Origin: a virus
DNA: 64,000 nucleotides
Virus record (IMG/VR): IMGVR_UViG_3300036770_006954
Coordinates: 1-64,000 of that record
Direction: 5' to 3' (one strand)
Shown: one piece after another, positions 48,243-55,603 of the stretch
Position numbering within the stretch: position 1 is the first letter of the stretch
Layout of the letters: every line of letters begins with the position of its first letter
Position numbers and translations under genes: made by a program
The notes under the pieces: generated by a model
The model's database searches: none
The model's input: the letters and a program-made list of their open reading frames with translations, nothing else
Told to the model about the DNA's origin: nothing

Positions 48243-48254
48243 TTTCGATTAGGC

Positions 48255-48286
48255 AAAAAAAGGGTGGGAATTTGTTTTCCCACCCC
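48255..48286 (-). terminator. Intrinsic terminator after tail sheath gene
   Basis: The stem GGGTGGGAA/TTCCCACCC (9 bp, 6-nt loop) is followed by seven T residues on the minus strand. Confidence 0.87.
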
Positions 48287-48293
48287 AAAGATA

Positions 48294-51200
48294 TTAAATA
48301 TTTTCGAAAGAAGCTCCAGTCGGAGTAATTAAAAACTCAATATCAATAAATTCAAGTGCTTTAGTTGGTTTCAAGTAAATCTTTCCTGTCAAAGTGTTTC
48401 TATCCAAATCTTCAGGTGTAGACGCTACTGTAACTCTAAAGTCGTATAAACCACGGTCTCTTCTGATTGCATCCAAGATTGGGTTTACCGAATCCAAGAA
48501 TTGTTGTCTTACAATTTCATCGTTTTGTTCAAACAACAATCTTACCGCAACCGCAGATATCAATTTACGAGCCTGAAGTAATAAACGTCTTACATTCAAT
48601 CTGTTTAGTGCTGTATCTCTAATTTGTAGAGTTTTGTTACCCCAAATTACTGTACCAACATCGGAGAAAGTTGCAATTGGATTCAACCTTCCTTGATAAA
48701 GGGTGTCCCTATCTTCTTGAGTAAGTTTTAATCTCGCCTTCACTGAGTTCACAAGACCTCTTGTGTAACCTGCGGATGCGAACCAAGGGAATGAAATATT
48801 ATCGGTTAACGCTAAGTTTCTACAAACCTGACCTGTTGGTGGTATGTAAATCTGAGTGTTGTTTACAGTATCTCTTTCCAAAATCCATGGGTAATAAGAT
48901 GCGGTGTATGATGAATCTATACCTGTTTGGTCAAGGTTATCTACAGCTTCTTGTGGGTAAATAATTTCAAATTGTGAAGTACCATCATTTGTATACATAT
49001 TGTAGTCTGGTGTGGTCACAATGTATACCGAGTCAGCTCTCTCATTTTCAATCATACCAATTGCTAATTCACAAAGATTTGAATTATTAACATAATCAAT
49101 CCCAGGAGTTGCAAACACATTTATATTTGTTGATTCAGGATTAGCAAACGATAATTGACCCAACAAATATGCGTAGTAATCAGTGTTTGCAAAATCTTGA
49201 GTGTTGTCACCAACAACTATTCGTTTGAAAGTACCATCACCCGATGCGGTTGGATAACGTTGCGTCGGGGTTGCTCCTTGCAAATATCCTGATGCTCCTA
49301 AAGCAAACCTATCTTGGTTTGTTCTGAATTCTCTGTAGATGTCCCATCCATCGAAACCACCTTGGAATACACAAGTAAACTTTCTTGAATACAAGAAATA
49401 ATATGGATTTTCTTGATTTGTAGGTTCGTCATCAAAAGTTGCAACACCACAAACAAAAGCTGGTGTTCCACTTGTAACTTGGGAATTAGTAATTTGGATA
49501 ATTGTTGCACCAGAGTCCATGTGGAAACCTTTGGTTTGATAATTCCAAGGTTCGGAAGTTGTTGCCAAATCCCAACCTACAATAGGATTTTTCTTACCCT
49601 TGTATTGTAATAAATCGGTATCCACACCAAATTGAGAAGAGATGCCCAAATAAGTTCTCCTTACAATATCACCTGATGAAGAAACAATGTTGCTTCCACC
49701 AGCACTTGTGCCAAATGGTGGGTCAAAAATTGTTTCACCCGGGAAAAAATATTTGTTTTTAATAATTGGGAAAGGTGATGGATTACTTGCACTTTCGTAA
49801 ATTCTTTGTTCTAAACCAAAGAAACCACATGGAAGCGCGTCTATTGGATACTCGTCAGAGAGTTCAACCATTATGTAAGCCGAATTCAAAGGATATTCAC
49901 CATCTAAAGAGCCAATTTTTTTAGCAACAAAACTATTTGAACTTGGGTCCATCGTACAGTTAGTGAATTTTTCATAGACTACAGGATTAGCATCTGTGTC
50001 AAAAAAGTCTCTAACTTGAACGTCAAAAGTTAAATTATTAAACGAAATATTTGCTATAGAAATCTTCACCTCAGTGTTAGCTGTGTTACCATCACTTATA
50101 GTGTGGAACCTAAATAATTCAAAAACTTGGTTACCACGAAGTTCGGAAACGAACCAAGGAGTTTTTGGGGTTTGGTATTGTTCTAAGTTCCAAGCAATAC
50201 TAGTGGTTGAAGATTTGTCACGAGCTTCAGGTAATGCAATCATATCACATTTTACACCACGAACGTATCCTTTGTTATACCCATAATTTAGTAACCCCAA
50301 ATAAGACTCCTCCACAAAGATTGGAACATCTTGTCTTGGTTTAGAAAAATTGGTTATCCCCAAAACTTTGGTGATGTAATTTGCACTTGTTGAATCAAAA
50401 GATGCATCAAAAGCAAAAGTTTTACCCTCGAAAGTAACACCACTTAGTTGGAATGTAGCAAAAGGACTTGAAGAAACACCCGAATAAGCTCCATCACACA
50501 CGAGTTGTAAATCGGTTAAACCTGTAACTTGGTATTGTGGTCCGTGGTCATTAGCATCATAAATAGAAATACCTCTAGAACGAATTGTAGCTAAAATCAA
50601 ATTATTCCAATCTGAATAAGCACTTCCCGAATAAGTAAATAATTGTCCTGTTAAAGTACCTGAGAAAAATCCTGACGCACCCGTCACAAAATTAGTAACA
50701 GTATTGTACCAAGAGTAACCCGTATAAATGTTGCCTGAGGTAACATCAAAAGTTGCATAATACCAAGGGTCGTTACTACCTGAAGTTAAGTCCGCAAAAT
50801 CAACATTAACATTATCTACACCAAAAACGTTATCAAAAAGAGGATACGTCGTGTTAAGACTTGTATATGTGGAATTAGGAATGGACCCATAAACATTTAC
50901 TGTCGAAGCTGAAACAGAGGTGTTAGCGGAAATACTAAGCATAAACTGAAATAAATCGCTCGAGTAATTGGATGTTGACCCATCGATAAGCGAATATTGT
51001 GTATTCAAGTTGTTACTTATCAATGCAGGTAAAGCACTTGTAAATCCTATAGTGGTACCACTTGTATTACCAGTAAAGGTTGCCGAAAATGAAACAGTTG
51101 ATGCAGTTGTATTAATACCAACAGAACAACCTGCCACGTTAGCAATTGCTTGGATATTCCAAGACGGACCCGCATCGTAACCTGACAATCCCAAAATTCT

Positions 51201-51500
51201 AGTAACAAATAATTGATTGGATTGTTGAAGGTAAGCTTTAGCGATATAAGCGGCTTCGTATTTAGGGATTTGTGTGTTGATAAATTTTGTTGGAACAGTT
51301 CCACCAAAAAAAGTTTGGAATTCGTCAAAATTTGTTATAAAAATTGGTTCGAATGCCGGTCCCTTTAGAGTCTCACCTACCAAACCCAAAGTGGTTACAC
51401 CCACACTTTGTGCAACAAATGATAAGTCCGTTTCAGAAGTATAAACTCCTGGTGATACGAAAACTTTTTGATTTGCTTGTGATGTTAATTGAAAAAACAT
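48294..51500 (-). CDS. Tail sheath protein, T4 gp18-like, enlarged
   Basis: This is a 1068-aa protein, against 659 aa for T4 gp18. The N-terminus (KVFVSPGVYTSETDLSF, then VGETLKGPAFEPIFITNFDEFQTFFG) and the C-terminal ~190 residues (LNVRRLLLQARKLI, then FDIRRD-type IRRDRGLYDFRV and GKIYLKPTKALEFIDIEF) are the conserved sheath core that contracts around the tube. The extra ~400 residues lie between them and are Ser/Thr/Tyr/Asn-rich and beta-like, probably surface-exposed decoration domains. A late-type box is 34 nt upstream and a strong terminator follows. Confidence 0.9.
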   Translation of the reverse strand: MFFQLTSQANQKVFVSPGVYTSETDLSFVAQSVGVTTLGLVGETLKGPAFEPIFITNFDEFQTFFGGTVPTKFINTQIPKYEAAYIAKAYLQQSNQLFVTRILGLSGYDAGPSWNIQAIANVAGCSVGINTTASTVSFSATFTGNTSGTTIGFTSALPALISNNLNTQYSLIDGSTSNYSSDLFQFMLSISANTSVSASTVNVYGSIPNSTYTSLNTTYPLFDNVFGVDNVNVDFADLTSGSNDPWYYATFDVTSGNIYTGYSWYNTVTNFVTGASGFFSGTLTGQLFTYSGSAYSDWNNLILATIRSRGISIYDANDHGPQYQVTGLTDLQLVCDGAYSGVSSSPFATFQLSGVTFEGKTFAFDASFDSTSANYITKVLGITNFSKPRQDVPIFVEESYLGLLNYGYNKGYVRGVKCDMIALPEARDKSSTTSIAWNLEQYQTPKTPWFVSELRGNQVFELFRFHTISDGNTANTEVKISIANISFNNLTFDVQVRDFFDTDANPVVYEKFTNCTMDPSSNSFVAKKIGSLDGEYPLNSAYIMVELSDEYPIDALPCGFFGLEQRIYESASNPSPFPIIKNKYFFPGETIFDPPFGTSAGGSNIVSSSGDIVRRTYLGISSQFGVDTDLLQYKGKKNPIVGWDLATTSEPWNYQTKGFHMDSGATIIQITNSQVTSGTPAFVCGVATFDDEPTNQENPYYFLYSRKFTCVFQGGFDGWDIYREFRTNQDRFALGASGYLQGATPTQRYPTASGDGTFKRIVVGDNTQDFANTDYYAYLLGQLSFANPESTNINVFATPGIDYVNNSNLCELAIGMIENERADSVYIVTTPDYNMYTNDGTSQFEIIYPQEAVDNLDQTGIDSSYTASYYPWILERDTVNNTQIYIPPTGQVCRNLALTDNISFPWFASAGYTRGLVNSVKARLKLTQEDRDTLYQGRLNPIATFSDVGTVIWGNKTLQIRDTALNRLNVRRLLLQARKLISAVAVRLLFEQNDEIVRQQFLDSVNPILDAIRRDRGLYDFRVTVASTPEDLDRNTLTGKIYLKPTKALEFIDIEFLITPTGASFENI

Positions 51501-51534
51501 GTTTTAATTTTTCTTATTCGGTTTTATTTTATTA

Positions 51535-51542
51535 GATAAATA
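51535..51542 (-). promoter_or_regulatory. Late-type box TATTTATC before tail sheath gene
   Basis: The box lies 34 nt upstream of the ATG at 51500, the same long spacing as for the tail tube gene. Confidence 0.45.
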
Positions 51543-51621
51543 TTTGATTTGAAACGAAAAAACTTGACTTTTAAATATGTATTATTAAAGGGTATGTTTT
51601 TTTTCTACCTTTTTTCTTCCT

Positions 51622-51786
51622 ATGAAAAAAGAAGTCAAACAAATAAAGAATCTAAAGATTTCTCAAACAACGCATGAAGTTCTAAAAACTTATTGCGATA
51701 AAAATGGTTTTAAGATGTATCGTTTTTTAGAAAAACTTATTTTGGATACCTGTAAAGAACAAAAAGATATCTACGGAGAAAATTAA
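51622..51786 (+). CDS. 54-aa ribbon-helix-helix-like protein, antisense to tail operon
   Basis: This small plus-strand gene begins MKKEVKQIKNLKIS and ends with TAA at 51786. It fits the RHH pattern: a short strand (NLKIS), helix A (QTTHEVLKTYCDKNG) and helix B (KMYRFLEKLILDTCK). RHH proteins of this size are DNA-binding repressors such as Arc and CopG. It sits alone between two minus-strand structural genes and overlaps the stop of the gp15-like gene by 4 nt in convergent orientation. The 79 nt before it contain TTGACT but no well-spaced -10. It could regulate phage transcription; function is inferred from fold only. Confidence 0.55.
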   Translation: MKKEVKQIKNLKISQTTHEVLKTYCDKNGFKMYRFLEKLILDTCKEQKDIYGEN

Positions 51787-52847
51787 ACCAATGTCGATTG
51801 AAACTCGATAAAGGCTTCTTCACTTGCAGTTTGTTTTACAATCTCAACCCTGAATATATCCCCAGTGTTGAGTTGGATTTGGTTTAAATTATCTCCATAA
51901 AAGTCTTCGTTGATAAAAATTGAATAACCAAATACATTTGAACTATTCACAAAAGATAGGTTCACTCGATAGTCCACTTGGTCATCAACTAAAGTACTAT
52001 TCTCCGCGGTGAAAAATAATTTATAAGTAAATTCATCAGGATTGGGGGGGATAATTTGTGTTCTTTTTCCCTTAGGCACTTGAGTATCTACTTCGAAAAG
52101 TTGAACTACACGAGAAATTGCGGGTTTAACCTCAAATTCTTCCTCGTCTATCAAGTAACCCAACATGGTAAAATCGTAACTTTGAATGTAGTAATTTCTT
52201 CTGTCAACATCGATTACTGATTCGTCTGAAATATTATTCATTATTATGGGAACATACTGACCCTTGATAAAAGTGTATGCTTGACGAGAAGAAAAAGTTT
52301 GAAGAACATTTTTGTTGAATGTATTCAATTCCCTCATCCTGTTACAAATAATTTTCACACTGTAATTTATATCTACTGGTACTGGTTGGGGTATAGTATA
52401 AACATCATAACCTTTTTGGTTACCATTCCATGTTGGAACTGTGGCATAATAGAATTGTTTTCTAACAGGAATCGTATATTGAGTCGATGGATTGGTTCCG
52501 TATTTCACCTCAGGTTGTCTTACAAGAGTAATAAAGGGGAGTTGTACGTTAAAATCATTGTCTTTGAAGTTCCAAGTTTCTGTAAACTGTGACCATCTTT
52601 GATTTGTTATAATTTTGTCAATAACATTGATGTCTTTACCGGATACAGTTGTCTTTAATTCATTTTTGACAAATTCTAACATCCCCCCATCCAAATCGGC
52701 ATGAAGAACACTCTGAGGAAGGTAAGTTCCATCTTCATTAATGAATTGTAAAAGTTGTTCTCTTCTGGCTGACAAAGTCTTTGGTGGGACCAAGTCAATA
52801 TCCATTTTAATTTGTTTCTTGAAAATAGGGTTTTTTGGAAGTGCCAT
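51783..52847 (-). CDS. Tail completion/sheath stabiliser, T4 gp15-like (tentative)
   Basis: This is a 354-aa protein (T4 gp15 is 272 aa). The middle region VPVDINYSVKIICNRMREL followed by NTFNKNVLQTFSSRQAY resembles gp15-type tail terminators, in which a strand pairs with a helix carrying an asparagine-arginine motif. It lies between a neck-like gene and the sheath gene, the place of gp15 in T4-like phages. Its start overlaps the preceding stop. The family call is moderate. Confidence 0.5.
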   Translation of the reverse strand: MALPKNPIFKKQIKMDIDLVPPKTLSARREQLLQFINEDGTYLPQSVLHADLDGGMLEFVKNELKTTVSGKDINVIDKIITNQRWSQFTETWNFKDNDFNVQLPFITLVRQPEVKYGTNPSTQYTIPVRKQFYYATVPTWNGNQKGYDVYTIPQPVPVDINYSVKIICNRMRELNTFNKNVLQTFSSRQAYTFIKGQYVPIIMNNISDESVIDVDRRNYYIQSYDFTMLGYLIDEEEFEVKPAISRVVQLFEVDTQVPKGKRTQIIPPNPDEFTYKLFFTAENSTLVDDQVDYRVNLSFVNSSNVFGYSIFINEDFYGDNLNQIQLNTGDIFRVEIVKQTASEEAFIEFQSTLV

Positions 52848-53362
52848 TATGTACCGTAAAATTCATTTTGACTTGTTGGTGTTGCAATGATTGTTCTATA
52901 GAACGGTTTGTAACCACCATAAGTATGTTTATTATCAGACACGACACGACCATCGTCAGATACGGTGTAGTATCTAACTTTATCTTCAGACTCGTAATAT
53001 CCAAGGTAATCACCCATTTGAATATCGACACCCAATTCTTCCAAGTAGGCACGGTAAACAGAGAATCTCATATTACCAGGTTCATTCTGTTCAACACGAG
53101 ATGTACCGAGTCTCTGAGCAGTGGGGGATAAGATTTGAACATAACCCTTTAGTTCAACAGGAGCAAGGAACTGAATTCCACCCTCTGGTGATTCACCATA
53201 AACATCATCAATTCGAGTACGGTATCTATCGATACGATACAATACCACTGTGAAGTTCATATCACCTTCTAACCATTCTTGACCCATGGAAATATCAAGG
53301 CTGTAATCTTCTCCACCGAAGAATTTACCTAAGCGCGTAATTGGAACTAATTTCTCTGCCAT
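52847..53362 (-). CDS. Neck/head-completion protein, T4 gp14-like (tentative)
   Basis: This is a 171-aa protein. The segment IDRYRTRIDDVYGESPEGGIQ recalls the YGE segment of marine T4-like gp14 neck proteins, and the rest is beta-rich. It is the first gene of the leftward tail operon, with a late-type box 12 nt upstream. The gp13-like neck protein is encoded on the opposite strand 4 kb away. The assignment is by position and a short motif. Confidence 0.45.
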   Translation of the reverse strand: MAEKLVPITRLGKFFGGEDYSLDISMGQEWLEGDMNFTVVLYRIDRYRTRIDDVYGESPEGGIQFLAPVELKGYVQILSPTAQRLGTSRVEQNEPGNMRFSVYRAYLEELGVDIQMGDYLGYYESEDKVRYYTVSDDGRVVSDNKHTYGGYKPFYRTIIATPTSQNEFYGT

Positions 53363-53372
53363 AGTAGATATA

Positions 53373-53401
53373 TTGATAAATACCTCTTTTTAATTTATAT
53401 T
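53373..53401 (+). promoter_or_regulatory. Sigma70-like promoter for SET/SNF2 operon
   Basis: TTGATA (53373-53378), a 17-nt spacer and TATATT (53396-53401) predict a start near 53408, about 6 nt before the SET gene ATG. It shares bases with the leftward late-type box. Confidence 0.55.
53375..53382 (-). promoter_or_regulatory. Late-type box TATTTATC before gp14-like gene
   Basis: The box lies 12 nt upstream of the ATG at 53362, within a 51-nt divergent region. It physically overlaps the -35 hexamer of the rightward sigma70-like promoter. Confidence 0.5.
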
Positions 53402-53413
53402 CTAAATAAAAAT

Positions 53414-53809
53414 ATGGAACTCATCTTACCAACTAAGATTTCGGTCAAACCAAGTGATATACATGGATTGGGAGTTTTTGCCACCCAAAAAATTTCAAAA
53501 GGTGAAGTTATTGAAGAAACTGCTCTTTTGGAACTCCCAATTCAAAAAGGAGAAAGAAGTACTCTTCTTATGAATCACCGTTATGTTTGGCCAAAAGGGG
53601 CTGAGTGGTATTGTCATGTGGTTGCCTTAGGTTGTGGTTCGTTATACAATCATTCTAATACACCTAATGCTGATTGGAATAATAATCTTGAAAATAATTC
53701 ATTTTTATTTACCGCGCTTGAAGACATAGAACCTGGTGAAGAAATTTTCGTTTATTATGGAGATGAAACATTTTGGGCAGATGGGAGGTCAAATATTGAA
53801 ATTAAATAA
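53414..53809 (+). CDS. Minimal SET-domain protein (putative lysine methyltransferase)
   Basis: This 131-aa protein is almost only a SET domain. It has HGLGVFATQKISKGEVI (G18-x-G20, the S-adenosylmethionine loop), LYNHSNTPNADW (N79-H80-S81 and P84-N85, the pseudoknot motif) and EDIEPGEEIFVYYGDE (catalytic-tyrosine region Y114/Y115). The length is close to the algal-virus vSET. SET enzymes methylate protein lysines; the target here is unknown, with host or phage DNA-binding proteins as candidates. It is joined to the SNF2-type helicase by a TAATG overlap, so the two are probably co-translated. It is driven by a sigma70-like promoter, suggesting early action. Confidence 0.85.
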   Translation: MELILPTKISVKPSDIHGLGVFATQKISKGEVIEETALLELPIQKGERSTLLMNHRYVWPKGAEWYCHVVALGCGSLYNHSNTPNADWNNNLENNSFLFTALEDIEPGEEIFVYYGDETFWADGRSNIEIK

Positions 53810-55563
53810 TGCCGATTGGAACAACAATAGAATCCAAAGCCATCTCAATTTTAGAGAACTACTCGGGGGCTAACAATTATATCTTGGGATTAAAAGTCAA
53901 ACTTGACAAAAACTCCAAGTTTTATCCTACGCGTAGTCAATCGGAATACATCATTAATAATCACTCCAAGACCCCCCTTGTTGCAAAAAAGTGGGTGGTC
54001 TTGGATTCTTATTTCGCAAATAAAATTGCAGATGAAAGATTTATGATGACAATTCCCGAGAGGATTTGGATTGAAAAATTGTTGGCAGAAAAAGACAAAG
54101 CCTATCACATTTGGGGAAAGTTTTCTGAAGGAGACCAACTTACCGACATGTGGATTCCTAAAGTAGCAATTATAAAAGACAATAAAGTTGAAATCTCTGA
54201 GGTGGATTACTCCAAGTATTCACACCGTCCACCCCTTGAACACCAAAAGGTTGCTATCGAAGAACTTTTAAAAAACAAGAAGTATATTTTGGCGGATGAC
54301 ATGGGATTGGGAAAGACCACCTCAACGATTATCGCCTCATTAGAAACGGGGACAAAAAAGATTTTGATTATTTGTCCAGCATCACTAAAGATTAACTGGC
54401 AAAGAGAATATCAACTTTACTCGGAAAAGACCAGCTTTGTTTGTGAGGGTAAGAATTATTCGGAAGACGCTGAAATTGTGATAATGAATTATGACATAAT
54501 CAAAAATTTCCACGATTCAAAAGACAGAAAGAATTCAATTATTCTGAACTCAAAGTTTGATTTGGTTATTATTGATGAGGCCCACTACATCCAAAATGTT
54601 CAAGCTCAAAGAACCAAATTAATCAATGACTTGGTAAGGGATATCGACCGTTTGTGGTTGTTAACGGGAACACCTATGACCTCTCGTCCTATTAACTACT
54701 TCAATCTTTTGTCGTTGGTGGATTCACCCGTTGCTAAGAATTGGATGGCGTATGTTGTTAGGTACTGTTCAGGTTATCAGTTCAAAGTTGGTCCAAGAAA
54801 AGTTTGGAATGTAATGGGTGCATCCAACTTGGAAGAACTAAGGGACCGAACTTCAACAACAGTTCTTAGAAGATTGAAAGAGGATGTTTTAGATTTACCC
54901 GAAAAAATTATCACTCCTGTCTACCTTCGTCTCCGTTCAAAACTTTATGAAGAGGTAATGGGTGATTATTACAATTGGTATGAAAAAAATCCTGAGGAAA
55001 GTAAAAACCTCTCGATTCAGTTCACTAAACTAACTCAGGTAAGACAAGTGATTGCTGAGGAAAAAACTCAACATACAATCGAACTCGCAGAAAACATTGT
55101 CGAGCAAGGAAAAAAAGTTATCATTTTTTGTAATTTCACTAAATCACTTGAAACCATCGTCAATCACTTTGGTAAAAGTGCTGTGAGGTTAGATGGGTCG
55201 ATGAGTAAAATTCAAAGACAAGATGCGGTTGACAGGTTTCAAGAGGATGATAAAGTAAAAGTATTTGTGGGGAACATCAAAGCTGCGGGTGTCGGGATTA
55301 CCCTAACCGCAGCAGAAGCGGTCATTATGAATGACCTTTCATTCCTTCCTTCAGACCACAGTCAATCTGAAGATAGGGCATACAGATACGGACAAAAAAA
55401 TAATGTTTTGGTGTACTACCCTATTTTCGAAAACACAATCGAGGGTATCATTTACGACATATTAAACACCAAAAAAAGAATAATAGCCACAGTTATGGGT
55501 GATACCCCTGATGAGACAAATATTGTTGAAGAAATTCTAAAGAGTATAAATCAGAGGAGATAA
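53809..55563 (+). CDS. SNF2-family DEAH helicase/translocase
   Basis: This is a 584-aa protein. An N-terminal ~140-residue domain precedes the motor. Walker A is DDMGLGKT (163-170), the DEAH box is at 256-259, motif III is LTGTPM (285-290), and the C-terminal lobe has VRLDGSMSKIQRQDAVDRF and SEDRAYRYGQ, the SNF2 motif VI. The family resembles SMARCAL1-like annealing helicases and phage UvsW-position helicases, so replication-fork remodelling or branch migration is likely. No nuclease domain was seen. It directly follows the SET gene. Confidence 0.88.
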   Translation: MPIGTTIESKAISILENYSGANNYILGLKVKLDKNSKFYPTRSQSEYIINNHSKTPLVAKKWVVLDSYFANKIADERFMMTIPERIWIEKLLAEKDKAYHIWGKFSEGDQLTDMWIPKVAIIKDNKVEISEVDYSKYSHRPPLEHQKVAIEELLKNKKYILADDMGLGKTTSTIIASLETGTKKILIICPASLKINWQREYQLYSEKTSFVCEGKNYSEDAEIVIMNYDIIKNFHDSKDRKNSIILNSKFDLVIIDEAHYIQNVQAQRTKLINDLVRDIDRLWLLTGTPMTSRPINYFNLLSLVDSPVAKNWMAYVVRYCSGYQFKVGPRKVWNVMGASNLEELRDRTSTTVLRRLKEDVLDLPEKIITPVYLRLRSKLYEEVMGDYYNWYEKNPEESKNLSIQFTKLTQVRQVIAEEKTQHTIELAENIVEQGKKVIIFCNFTKSLETIVNHFGKSAVRLDGSMSKIQRQDAVDRFQEDDKVKVFVGNIKAAGVGITLTAAEAVIMNDLSFLPSDHSQSEDRAYRYGQKNNVLVYYPIFENTIEGIIYDILNTKKRIIATVMGDTPDETNIVEEILKSINQRR

Positions 55564-55578
55564 TCAGTAAATGTCTAT

Positions 55579-55586
55579 TATTTATA
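55579..55586 (+). promoter_or_regulatory. Late-type box TATTTATA before SOD-nuclease fusion gene
   Basis: The sequence CTATTATTTATAGAG lies 17 nt upstream of the ATG at 55604, on the plus strand and in the same gene-relative orientation as the leftward boxes. Confidence 0.5.
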
Positions 55587-55603
55587 GAGAAATAATATAG
55601 ACC

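Noticed and set aside
51563-51598. TTGACT as promoter of the small RHH-like gene
   Set aside because: No -10-like hexamer occurs at 16-18 nt spacing.
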